Part shown: piece after piece, positions 1-7,845 of the stretch | How the letters are laid out: the number at the start of each line of letters is the position of its first letter | Position numbering within the stretch: the first letter of the stretch is position 1 | Assembly: GCA_038131955.1 (NCBI GenBank) | Contig: JAYPQK010000013.1 | Span: forward strand, 1 to 64,000 | Origin: SHAN690 sp038131955 | GTDB lineage: Bacteria > Bacteroidota > Bacteroidia > Flavobacteriales_G > Salibacteraceae | DNA length: 64,000 nucleotides | Direction: 5' to 3' | The notes under the pieces: model-generated | What the model saw: the letters and a program-made list of their open reading frames with translations, nothing else | Told to the model about the DNA's origin: nothing | Database searches by the model: none | Position numbers and translations under genes: made by a program

Positions 1-840
1 ATATAGTCTTGACCTCAACATCTCCAGGGCCATTTCGCGGTTGGCGAGCTGACTTCGCGATACCTGACACTGTACCATGATACCGGTGGGTTTGTGCGTC
101 AACTGTACTTTGGTTTCCACCTTGTTTACGTTCTGACCTCCCGCACCACTCGAACGCGCGGTTTGAAACTCGAGGTCGGCCGGGTTGATCTCTACATCCA
201 CTTCTTCAGCCTCAGGTAGAACGGCCATGGTCGCAGCTGAGGTATGCACTCGACCTTGCGTCTCCGTTTCAGGCACGCGCTGTACACGGTGTACGCCAGC
301 CTCGTATTTCATCGTTCCGTAGACGTCATTTCCTGACACCTTCATGACGATCTCCTTAAAGCCTCCCGCGGTGCCTTCGGTCTCATCAACGACCTCCACA
401 CTCCATCCCTGCTTCTCCATGTATCGAGAATACATTCGATAGAGGTCACCAGCGAAAAGGCTAGCCTCATCACCTCCCGTACCTGCCCGGATCTCCACGA
501 TACAGTTCTTCTCGTCTTCCGGTTCTTTTGGAATGAGCATGAACTTGATCTTCTCTTCCATTTCAGGGATCTGATCCTCTAAGGAATAAAGTTCTTCCTT
601 GGCCATTTCCTTCATCTCAGGATCGGTCTCTGTTTCGAGAAGTTCCTTCGTGCTGGCCAGATTGCCAATCATATCCTTGTACTTATCGTACGCCTTTACG
701 ATCTCGTCCAGCTCGCTGTATTCCTTATTGAGCTTGACGTACTTCTTCATATCTCCAGTGATCTCAGGATCCGAGAGTTTGAGTTGGACCTCCGCCCATC
801 TCTCCTTAATTGCTTCGAGTTTTGGCAGTAGCTTGCTCAT
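1..840 (-). CDS. prfA: Peptide chain release factor 1 (partial, cut by window edge)
   Basis: RF1 recognises UAA and UAG stop codons and triggers hydrolysis of the finished peptide from the P-site tRNA. The ATG at 840 opens MSKLLPKLEAIKER, a typical RF1 coiled N-terminus. The frame stays open for 280 codons to the left edge, so about 75-80 C-terminal residues lie outside the window. The catalytic GGQ loop (GAGGQNVNK) is encoded near 125-150. The codon-recognition region reads RVPETETQGRVHTSA, with a PxT-type tripeptide that marks RF1 rather than RF2. The gene starts 3 nt after the purM stop codon, so both are probably on one transcript. Family assignment is secure. Confidence 0.96.
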   Translation of the reverse strand, partial: MSKLLPKLEAIKERWAEVQLKLSDPEITGDMKKYVKLNKEYSELDEIVKAYDKYKDMIGNLASTKELLETETDPEMKEMAKEELYSLEDQIPEMEEKIKFMLIPKEPEDEKNCIVEIRAGTGGDEASLFAGDLYRMYSRYMEKQGWSVEVVDETEGTAGGFKEIVMKVSGNDVYGTMKYEAGVHRVQRVPETETQGRVHTSAATMAVLPEAEEVDVEINPADLEFQTARSSGAGGQNVNKVETKVQLTHKPTGIMVQCQVSRSQLANREMALEMLRSRLY

Positions 841-843
841 GGA

Positions 844-2022
844 TCAATTTCTTCCGTATTCCAATACTTCGCCTCTGTGGTGAACGCTCAGTTTGGGTTG
901 AGCACTTTCCTCCACACGGCCTACGATCTTGGCGTCAACACCGAGGGAGGTAGCGATATCGATCATGGTCTGTGCATCATTCTCCTTCAAATAGACTTCC
1001 ATGCGGTGTCCCATATTGAACACTTGGTACATCTCCTTCCAATTGGTTCCGCTGTGCTTTTGAATCTCTTGGAACAAGATGGGGGTATCGAAAAGGTTAT
1101 CCTTCACCGCGTGTCCTTTCTCCAAGAAGTGAAGGATCTTGGTTTGTCCTCCTCCGGAGCAATGGATCATGCCGTGGATCTTTCCTTTCAGTTCGTCGAA
1201 GGCCTTCATCATGACCGGCGCATAGGTGCGTGTCGGCGACAAAACCATCTTACCTGCATCGACGGGAACGCCTTCGATCTTGTCTGTGAGAAAATAAGGC
1301 CCAACATAGGCAAGCTCATCGCCCATGGCGCCATCGAAACTTCCAGGAAAGCGCTTGGCCACCTCTTTATTGAAAAGGTCATGTCGTGCTGAGGTAAGTC
1401 CGTTTGAACCCATGCCCGCATTCCAGAAGCTCTCGTACTTGGCTTGACCATCAGATGCCAATCCAATGATCACGTCTCCGGCTTGAATATTTCTATTGTC
1501 GATCACATCCGAACGATCCATCACTGCGGTCACGGTACTATCGACGATGATTGACCGAACGAGGTCGCCCACGTCGGCAGTCTCACCTCCGGTAGAATAG
1601 ATCATGAATCCGTGATCTCTCAGGTTGGAGAGTAATTCTTCCGTACCCTCTATGATCGCCTTGATCACTTCACCGGGGATCTCATTCTTATTCCTTCCAA
1701 TCGTCGAGGAGAGGGCAATAGGTCCTCTGGCGCCGACGCAAAGGAGGTCATCCGTATTCATCACCACGGCGTCTTGTGCTATACCTTTCCACACACTCAG
1801 GTCACCGGTCTCCTTCCAATAGGCATAGGCCAGAGAGGATTTGGTTCCAGCACCATCGGCATGCATGACGAGGCACTTAGAATCGTCCTGGGTCAGGACA
1901 TCAGGAATGATCTTACAAAAGGCACCTGGAAAGAGTCCCTTGTCAATGTTCTTGATCGCGTTGTGCACATCTGCCTTTCCGGCAGAGACACCACGAGCGG
2001 AGTATTTATCGCTTACATCCAT
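844..2022 (-). CDS. purM: Phosphoribosylformylglycinamidine cyclo-ligase (AIR synthase)
   Basis: Makes 5-aminoimidazole ribonucleotide in purine biosynthesis, in the cytoplasm, using ATP. The protein (392 residues) has the PurM/ThiL-type motifs: KCLVMHADGAGTKSSLAY near residue 50, the acidic MNTDDLLCVGA motif, and a C-terminal region containing HCSGGGQTK. At about 390 residues it is longer than the roughly 345 of E. coli PurM, as is common in Bacteroidota. An upstream in-frame ATG exists at 2064, but it would put the N-terminus inside the terminator hairpin of the preceding gene, so I chose the ATG at 2022 (MDVSDKYSARGVSAGKAD). prfA follows after 3 nt. No separate promoter is visible between the hairpin and the start codon. 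Confidence 0.93.
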   Translation of the reverse strand: MDVSDKYSARGVSAGKADVHNAIKNIDKGLFPGAFCKIIPDVLTQDDSKCLVMHADGAGTKSSLAYAYWKETGDLSVWKGIAQDAVVMNTDDLLCVGARGPIALSSTIGRNKNEIPGEVIKAIIEGTEELLSNLRDHGFMIYSTGGETADVGDLVRSIIVDSTVTAVMDRSDVIDNRNIQAGDVIIGLASDGQAKYESFWNAGMGSNGLTSARHDLFNKEVAKRFPGSFDGAMGDELAYVGPYFLTDKIEGVPVDAGKMVLSPTRTYAPVMMKAFDELKGKIHGMIHCSGGGQTKILHFLEKGHAVKDNLFDTPILFQEIQKHSGTNWKEMYQVFNMGHRMEVYLKENDAQTMIDIATSLGVDAKIVGRVEESAQPKLSVHHRGEVLEYGRN

Positions 2023-2035
2023 GGGTTGATGAAAT

Positions 2036-2069
2036 AAAAAACCGTATGAGCAACGAGTACTCATACGGT
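2036..2069 (-). terminator. Intrinsic terminator after the OmpA-family gene
   Basis: On the minus strand ACCGTATGAG pairs perfectly with CTCATACGGT (10 bp, 9-nt loop), followed by six T. It lies about 18 nt after the stop codon of the OmpA-family gene and only about 13 nt before the purM start, so purM depends on readthrough or on a promoter I cannot see. It may therefore act as an attenuator. Confidence 0.85.
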
Positions 2070-2087
2070 TCCTTCTATGTGTTTTAT

Positions 2088-4172
2088 CTAATTGGAACCG
2101 GTATCGCCATCGGTATCATTCGGCACATAATCAAAGCTCAAGACCTGGAAGACCGTTCGACGGTTCTTCTGGTGAGCCGCCTCTCTTTCTTCGTTCGATG
2201 GAAGGGCAGCGATCTGAGCATCACTCACGATCGGTCTAGACTCTCCATATCCAACCGGAACCATTCGCTCAGGGTCGATACCGCGTTCGATCAAGTAGTT
2301 GACGCAGGTCTCAGCACGTTTCTGTGAAAGGATATGGTTTGACTTATCAGAACCTCGAGTATCCGTGTGTGCTGCAAGCTCAATGCGGATGGTTGGGTTC
2401 TCTACAAGAATGTTGTACAGGTACTCCAAGGAGTCCTTCGAGTTCACCTCATCGTTCACGAGAAGTGTCCACTGTGCAAGCGGATACAATACCAACGGCA
2501 TCTTGATTTCTTGCTCACAAGTAGCACAAAGCAATTCGAAGTCCTTTACAAACTTGGTAGACTCAGAAAGACCTACGGTGGTCTCTTGTCCTTTAGCACT
2601 CAAGAAGCGGTGTTCCGTTCCATCAGGCAAGGTAGCTGGACTTTCCATTGCAGAAACCTCAACGGTATAAGAAGTATTCTCAAGGATGTAACGTTCCTCA
2701 TTCTCACGCACTTCAAATTCGTAGTGTCCAGTTGGATCGGTCATCACCTCTCCTACAGACCCATCGGTACCCACCAATCGAACCTTCACATTGCCAAGAG
2801 GCTCCTTGGTTTCTACGTCGAGTACTTGACCTTCCAATGCAAAGATCAGTGGAGGCATCATGAATGAGTAGATATCGTCTCCACCCTTGCCGCCCGGGCG
2901 GTCAGAACTGAAGAAACCACGGTTCTTATCTTCTTCCCAAACGATGGCGTAGTCATTGGATGACGAGTTGATCGGAGCACCCAAGTTCTCAGGTTTACCC
3001 CACTTCAATTCTTTTACTTCTTCGCCAAGCATCTTGCAATGGAAGATGTCAAGGCCTCCCATTCCGACGTGACCATTAGAAGCGAAGTAGAGATCCCCAT
3101 TCTCATGGATATAAGGAAACATCTCGTCTCCAACTGTATTGATATCAGGACCCAAGTTCACTGCCGGTCCCCAAAGCTTGGCTTTCTTGTCATATCGGAT
3201 GTACCAAAGGTCTTTTCCTCCTTTACCCCCATACATATCTGTAGAGTAGAGGATCAACTCATCGTCGATCACAGCAGGGTGACCAGCTGCGGTGGTATCA
3301 TCGATACCGAAGTCGAGCAGCTCAGGATCAGCATAGCCTTGACCTTGGCTACGAGCGTAGTAGATCTGGCAACCAAAAGGCTTGTTCTTATCATAACCAC
3401 AACGAGTGAAATACAACTCGCTGTACTTTGAATCGAAGGTCGCAGACCCCTCATTCGCTTCGCTATTGATATTCTCAGCCAGAGGAACAGGAGTAGACCA
3501 CTTACCCTTGTTATCGCGTTCTGCGTAGTAGATATCACTGAAGCTCTCACCGTAGATTGGGTCAATGTCGTTTCCAGAAGCTCCAGGTCGAGAAGAGGTG
3601 AAGAGCACACTCTCCAGCTTCTTGTCGGCATAGACAAGGGAGAAGTCATAGAACTTGGAGTTCAACTGCACCTCATTCTTCACTACATAGCGCGCAGGCT
3701 TCTTACCCCATTGCACTGCTTTCTCGCAGGCTGCGATGCCTTGCTCAGCTAGTTTCTTGGTATCACCAGAAGCCATTCCTGCCGCTTTACGGTAACGCTC
3801 GATTGCGTCATCGTACTCACCCTGAATTCGGTGTACATCACCGAGGTAAACCAACATCATTGGGTCAGGGTACTCCGCAGCTTCAGCCTTTAGATACCAT
3901 ACCTCTGCCTGATCAGGTTCCTGAATAAGACGATAGGAATCACCAATTCGGAATAGGATTCTCGCCTTTTCCGTTTGGCTAGTTTCTTTCGAGTAAGCCT
4001 TTTTGTAAGCATCGACCGCAGCGTGGTAGGAACCTGCTTGATAGATAAGATCAGCTTCCTTAGTCAGACTTTTCTGACCAAATGCGATGGTTGAGATGAT
4101 CACAAAACAAAGAGTGCTAACCGCTCCCTTCAAGTAAATCATGCGCTTCACGTTTCTTGTGGTTTTCTTCAT
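2088..4172 (-). CDS. PorE-like OmpA-family protein (TPR, beta-propeller, CarboxypepD_reg, OmpA C)
   Basis: Probable outer-membrane/periplasmic peptidoglycan-binding protein. Domains in order: a signal peptide (about residues 1-33, ending AFGQ), TPR-like helices (about 35-150), PD40/WD40-like propeller repeats (about 180-430, repeated SSDRPGG/FASNGHVGMGG-type blades), a carboxypeptidase-regulatory-like beta domain (about 445-540), and a C-terminal OmpA/MotB peptidoglycan-binding domain with AHTDTRGSDKSN, LSQKRAETCVNYL and a GYGESRP end. This order is that of PorE, which links the T9SS complex to peptidoglycan; related proteins also occur beside SprF/PorP genes, absent here. It is monocistronic, with its own -7 element (4206-4213) and terminator. 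Start codon 4172; a second Met ten residues on would also leave an intact signal peptide. The exact T9SS role is inferred. Confidence 0.85.
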   Translation of the reverse strand: MKKTTRNVKRMIYLKGAVSTLCFVIISTIAFGQKSLTKEADLIYQAGSYHAAVDAYKKAYSKETSQTEKARILFRIGDSYRLIQEPDQAEVWYLKAEAAEYPDPMMLVYLGDVHRIQGEYDDAIERYRKAAGMASGDTKKLAEQGIAACEKAVQWGKKPARYVVKNEVQLNSKFYDFSLVYADKKLESVLFTSSRPGASGNDIDPIYGESFSDIYYAERDNKGKWSTPVPLAENINSEANEGSATFDSKYSELYFTRCGYDKNKPFGCQIYYARSQGQGYADPELLDFGIDDTTAAGHPAVIDDELILYSTDMYGGKGGKDLWYIRYDKKAKLWGPAVNLGPDINTVGDEMFPYIHENGDLYFASNGHVGMGGLDIFHCKMLGEEVKELKWGKPENLGAPINSSSNDYAIVWEEDKNRGFFSSDRPGGKGGDDIYSFMMPPLIFALEGQVLDVETKEPLGNVKVRLVGTDGSVGEVMTDPTGHYEFEVRENEERYILENTSYTVEVSAMESPATLPDGTEHRFLSAKGQETTVGLSESTKFVKDFELLCATCEQEIKMPLVLYPLAQWTLLVNDEVNSKDSLEYLYNILVENPTIRIELAAHTDTRGSDKSNHILSQKRAETCVNYLIERGIDPERMVPVGYGESRPIVSDAQIAALPSNEEREAAHQKNRRTVFQVLSFDYVPNDTDGDTGSN

Positions 4173-4205
4173 CTAGTCGGTGATTCGTGAGAATCTCAAG
4201 ACCGA

Positions 4206-4213
4206 CAAATCTA
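4206..4213 (-). promoter_or_regulatory. -7 element (TAGATTTG) for the OmpA-family gene
   Basis: Minus-strand TAGATTTG matches the Bacteroidota -7 consensus TAnnTTTG, about 33 nt before the start codon. I see no convincing -33 TTG at the expected spacing. Confidence 0.5.
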
Positions 4214-4241
4214 ATGAAATTAGATATTGGCTTGGCAGTGC

Positions 4242-4270
4242 AAAAAAAAACAGGCCACATGGACCTGTTT
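4242..4270 (-). terminator. Intrinsic terminator after glnA
   Basis: On the minus strand AAACAGG(T)CC pairs with GGCCTGTTT around a 4-nt loop, with one bulged base, followed by a run of T. It lies 20 nt beyond the glnA stop codon. Confidence 0.8.
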
Positions 4271-4289
4271 TTAAGTGCTTTGCCTTTCT

Positions 4290-6479
4290 CTATCGTGTGA
4301 AGAGCAACTCGCGGTACTTTGGAAGTGGCCACAAATCGTCCTCAACCACCAATTCAAGCTTATCTACCTGATAACGAATCTTTTCCATGAACGGTAGTAC
4401 ATGATCGCAGTAGTGCATAGCCGCCTCGCGTTCTTCATGAATCGCATTCGCTTTTTTGCGCTCTTCGATCATATCCTCGACCATTTGGCGAACAGCTCCT
4501 ACTCGCTCAGAGATCTCTCGAATGATCGCATCGTGTGGTGCTGCCAATTTCTTGAAATCAGCACCGGAATAGACCTCTTTCAGGTTCTTCAAGGTCTCGA
4601 TCACCTTGTTCTGGTACGTAATGGCAGCCGGAATAATATGATTCAAACACAGATCACCCATGACACGAGACTCGATCTGGATCTTCATTTTGTAATTCTC
4701 GTGGTAGATCTCCGTGCGCGCTTCCAATTCTTGAGCCGTCATAACTTCCAGCTCTGAGAAAAGGTCCATTGACTCTTTGCGGAGATACACATCTAAGCAA
4801 TGCGGGGTGGTCTTGATGTTAGACAAGCCTCTCTTCGCCGCTTCCTTCACCCACTCATCGCCATATCCATTGCCTTCGAAAAGGATGTTTCGTGATTCGA
4901 TGATGTACTTACGAAGTACGGTCAAGATGGCCTCGTCCTTCTTCTTGCCCTTCTTGATGATTGCATCCACGTCTTTCTTGAACTGACGAAGCTGCTTAGC
5001 CATGATGGTATTCATCACGATCATTGGTGATGCGCAGTTTGCCTGTGATCCTACCGCGCGCAACTCAAACTTATTCCCTGTGAAGGCGAAAGGTGAAGTA
5101 CGGTTACGGTCGGTGTTGTCCAACAAGATCTCAGGGATACGTCCGATGTTCAGTTTAACATCGGTCTTCTCGTCCGGAGACATGCCTTTATCCTTCACCT
5201 TCTTCTCCAGGTCATTCAATACACGGGTCAACTGTGTACCAATGAAGATGGAGATGATCGCAGGAGGCGCCTCATTTGCACCTAATCGGTGGTCGTTACC
5301 GGCAGATGCGATAGATGCACGAAGAAGGTCAGCATAATCGTGAACCGCCTTTATGGTATTCACGAAGAAGGTCAAGAATCGAATGTTGGTCTTTGGCGTA
5401 TTGCCTGGACTCAAGAGGTTGACTCCTGTATCGGTAGACAATGACCAGTTGTTGTGCTTACCACTACCGTTGATCCCTGCAAATGGCTTTTCATGAAGGA
5501 GCACACGAAGCTTGTGTCGGTGCGCTACTTTCTCCATGATATCCATCAGAAGCTGGTTGTGATCGACAGCCAAGTTCGCTTCTTCAAAGAGGGGAGCACA
5601 CTCAAATTGATTCGGTGCTACTTCATTATGACGGGTCTTGATAGGAATACCAAGCTTGTGTGATTCACGCTCGAAGTCGCGCATAAAGGCAGCTGCACGC
5701 TCAGGAATACTTCCAAAGTAGTGATCATCCAACTGCTGTCCACGAGAAGATGAATGACCGAAAATCGTACGACCAGAAAGAACAAGGTCAGGACGCGCAC
5801 GGTACAATGCATCGTCTACTAGAAAATACTCTTGCTCCCATCCGAGAGTAGCGATCACCCGAGACACATTACGATCAAAATACTGAGCTACAGGAACAGC
5901 GGCGTCGTTGAGCGCAGCCAACGCCTTCAATAGCGGAGCTTTGTAGTCAAGTGCCTCACCTGTGTATGCCACAAACACGGTAGGAATACACAATGTATCG
6001 CCAATGATGAAAGCAGGTGAACTAGGATCCCAAGCGGTATATCCTCGCGCCTCAAAAGTGTTTCTCAATCCACCATTTGGAAAGCTGGAAGCATCCGGCT
6101 CCTGCTGAACCAATTGCGCACCACCGAATTCCTCGAATGACTCACCTACTTGAGATGGCGAGAAGAAGGCATCGTGCTTCTCAGCGGTACGACCCGTCAA
6201 TGGCTGGAACCAGTGGGTATAGTGCGTAACGCCTTTAGACATGGCCCAAGCTTTCATACCAGAGGCCACTTCATCGGCCAGGTCTCTCTCCAGCGTCTTA
6301 CCATTGGTCATGCACTCGCGCAGACGCTTGTAAATGTCTTTCGACAAGTACTGTTGCATCGCACGGTCGTGAAACACACTTTCACCGTAGTAGTCAGAGA
6401 TCTTGGTTGATTTCTCTGTCGTAACCGGAATTTCTCTGTTGAGAAGAGACTCGAGAGCCTCAAAACGAAGCTTTGCCAT
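4290..6479 (-). CDS. glnA: Glutamine synthetase type III
   Basis: ATP-dependent ligation of ammonia to glutamate, the main route of ammonium assimilation. At 729 residues it has the length of the GSIII (GlnN) class of Bacteroidota and some cyanobacteria, not of the roughly 450-residue GSI. Visible signatures are the GSIII N-terminal block (YGESVFHDRAMQQYL), GWEQEYFLVD (metal/glutamate site), the histidine/ATP region KTRHNEVAPNQFECAP, the glycine-rich INGSGKHNNWSL and RNRTSPFAFTGNKFE. The C-terminal GSIII-specific helical part (residues about 590-720) is complete. It stands alone, with a promoter candidate at 6500-6527 and a terminator at 4242-4270. No P-II or ammonium transporter gene is adjacent. 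Confidence 0.96.
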   Translation of the reverse strand: MAKLRFEALESLLNREIPVTTEKSTKISDYYGESVFHDRAMQQYLSKDIYKRLRECMTNGKTLERDLADEVASGMKAWAMSKGVTHYTHWFQPLTGRTAEKHDAFFSPSQVGESFEEFGGAQLVQQEPDASSFPNGGLRNTFEARGYTAWDPSSPAFIIGDTLCIPTVFVAYTGEALDYKAPLLKALAALNDAAVPVAQYFDRNVSRVIATLGWEQEYFLVDDALYRARPDLVLSGRTIFGHSSSRGQQLDDHYFGSIPERAAAFMRDFERESHKLGIPIKTRHNEVAPNQFECAPLFEEANLAVDHNQLLMDIMEKVAHRHKLRVLLHEKPFAGINGSGKHNNWSLSTDTGVNLLSPGNTPKTNIRFLTFFVNTIKAVHDYADLLRASIASAGNDHRLGANEAPPAIISIFIGTQLTRVLNDLEKKVKDKGMSPDEKTDVKLNIGRIPEILLDNTDRNRTSPFAFTGNKFELRAVGSQANCASPMIVMNTIMAKQLRQFKKDVDAIIKKGKKKDEAILTVLRKYIIESRNILFEGNGYGDEWVKEAAKRGLSNIKTTPHCLDVYLRKESMDLFSELEVMTAQELEARTEIYHENYKMKIQIESRVMGDLCLNHIIPAAITYQNKVIETLKNLKEVYSGADFKKLAAPHDAIIREISERVGAVRQMVEDMIEERKKANAIHEEREAAMHYCDHVLPFMEKIRYQVDKLELVVEDDLWPLPKYRELLFTR

Positions 6480-6499
6480 GATTTTTTTAAAATTTCCGC

Positions 6500-6527
6500 C
6501 AAAACTACATCAGAAATAGGGGGTCAA
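6500..6527 (-). promoter_or_regulatory. Promoter candidate for glnA
   Basis: Minus-strand TTG, 17 nt, then TAGTTTTG, matching the Bacteroidota form TTG/N19/TAnnTTTG except for a slightly short spacer. It leaves a leader of about 15-20 nt. The leader has no Shine-Dalgarno sequence and is A/T-rich. Confidence 0.5.
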
Positions 6528-6591
6528 CCTAGAAAAAAGCATGAATTTTTATTCACACCCCCTAAATTTTCAGTTAATAACGTCATATTTT

Positions 6592-7545
6592 TTAAAAAAT
6601 GACGACTAGATACGCGATGTAAGTAGCAAAAAGGAGGAATCCTTCAACTCTACCTACGCGAAGGCGCGTCAACAGCATAGGGTAAAGCAATAGAGGAATT
6701 CCAATTACCCAGTAATAGTCAAAATGAAGGATGCTTGGATTGATAGCAATTGGGCTCAAGACAGCCGTGACACCAAGGATGCCCAGGATATTGAAAATGT
6801 TGGAACCGATCAAATTACCTACTGAGATAGAGCCTTCTCCTTTATAAAGGGCAATCAGTGATGTTGCTAATTCCGGAGCGCTGGTTCCAAAGGCCACGAT
6901 CGAAACTGCAATAATCCGTTCTTCCAACCCAAAAGACCTCGCGACTCCGACGGCTCCTTTGACAAGGATCTCAGCCCCAAAGATGAGGGCGATCAAGCTC
7001 ACTAAAAATAAAATCAAGGTGCGTATGAGTTCTGCCTTCGAATGACCAACCTCTTCTACATCGATCTCATCTAGCTCAAGCTCTGCCTTGCGACTGTCAC
7101 GACGAGATGCGCGGATCAGAACCACATTATAGACAACAATTCCAATGAAAAATATCACTCCCTCCCACCATGAAAATTGAAGATCTAGGGAGAACAAGAT
7201 CAAGAGGATGGTGGCGATCAACATGATCGGCCAGTCGAATACGACTGTTGGACGCTTCACTTTCATAGGAAAAAGCAAAGCGGACAAGCCGAGAACTAGG
7301 GCTAGATTGGCGATGTTACTACCTACTACATTCCCTAGTGCGATATCCGGGTGACCATCCAGCGCGGCATTCAAGCTCACGACCAACTCCGGAAAGGAAG
7401 TTCCAAAGCTTACTACGGTCAATCCAATGACCATAGAGCTGATCTTGAGATAAAGAGCGAGTCGAACGGAAGTACGAACCAGGAAATCACCCCCGATGAT
7501 GAGTACGATCAATCCGCCGATCAGCTGAACCCAGCTCAGGATCAT
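6592..7545 (-). CDS. Calcium/sodium antiporter, YrbG type
   Basis: Inner-membrane exchanger of the Ca2+:cation antiporter superfamily. The 317-residue protein is almost all hydrophobic helices (about 10) and has the two inverted alpha repeats that form the ion site: GTSFPELVVSL with GNVVGSNIANL in the first half, and GTSAPELATSL with GNLIGSNIFNI in the second. A charged cytoplasmic loop rich in Glu/Asp (about residues 150-170) separates the halves, as in YrbG. The start codon overlaps the tatA stop codon by one nucleotide (TAATG), so the two genes are translationally coupled. The direction and ion specificity in vivo are not deducible from sequence. Confidence 0.9.
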   Translation of the reverse strand: MILSWVQLIGGLIVLIIGGDFLVRTSVRLALYLKISSMVIGLTVVSFGTSFPELVVSLNAALDGHPDIALGNVVGSNIANLALVLGLSALLFPMKVKRPTVVFDWPIMLIATILLILFSLDLQFSWWEGVIFFIGIVVYNVVLIRASRRDSRKAELELDEIDVEEVGHSKAELIRTLILFLVSLIALIFGAEILVKGAVGVARSFGLEERIIAVSIVAFGTSAPELATSLIALYKGEGSISVGNLIGSNIFNILGILGVTAVLSPIAINPSILHFDYYWVIGIPLLLYPMLLTRLRVGRVEGFLLFATYIAYLVVIF

Positions 7546-7769
7546 TAGTCCTTTTTATTGTCTTGTTCGACTTGGCGCTTGACGTCGTTGACCGAATCAG
7601 TGATATCTCTTTGAATGTCTTCCGCAGCATTTCTGAACTGACGAATACCTCTACCGAGGTTTCGCGCCACTTCAGGGATCCGCTTAGACCCGAAGAAAAG
7701 CAAGACGATCATCAAGATCACGAAGATCTCGCCGCCGCCCATGTTAAAGAAAAGTAGGATCGCTGTCAT
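7545..7769 (-). CDS. tatA: Sec-independent translocase subunit TatA
   Basis: Small pore-forming subunit of the twin-arginine translocase for folded proteins. The 74-residue product has one short N-terminal membrane helix (GGGEIFVILMIVLLFFG), the hinge FGSKRIPEVARNLG and an amphipathic helix followed by a charged tail ending in DNKKD. I chose the ATG at 7769. The longer reading frame from 7796 would run into the secDF terminator and over the -7 element at 7781-7788. tatC is not in the window, as is common in Bacteroidota. It is coupled to the antiporter downstream. Confidence 0.93.
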   Translation of the reverse strand: MTAILLFFNMGGGEIFVILMIVLLFFGSKRIPEVARNLGRGIRQFRNAAEDIQRDITDSVNDVKRQVEQDNKKD

Positions 7770-7780
7770 TGTTCGGTCTT

Positions 7781-7788
7781 CAAATGTA
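7781..7788 (-). promoter_or_regulatory. -7 element (TACATTTG) for tatA
   Basis: Minus-strand TACATTTG, 11 nt before the tatA ATG. A TTG sits 21 nt upstream, inside the secDF terminator hairpin, so the terminator and promoter overlap. Confidence 0.5.
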
Positions 7789-7794
7789 CAATGC

Positions 7795-7821
7795 AAAAAA
7801 AGCCCCGAACAAGTCGGGGCT
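7795..7821 (-). terminator. Intrinsic terminator after secDF
   Basis: AGCCCCGA pairs with TCGGGGCT (8 bp, 5-nt loop) followed by seven T on the minus strand, 24 nt beyond the secDF stop. Confidence 0.92.
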
Positions 7822-7845
7822 GAATAAATCTATGATAAGCCAGAA

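Noticed and set aside
877..1392. 171-residue plus-strand frame
   Set aside because: It runs antisense inside purM, whose motifs are clear; it has no recognisable domain.
2023..2064. Longer purM N-terminus from the ATG at 2064
   Set aside because: Those codons lie in the terminator hairpin of the upstream gene and do not match PurM proteins.
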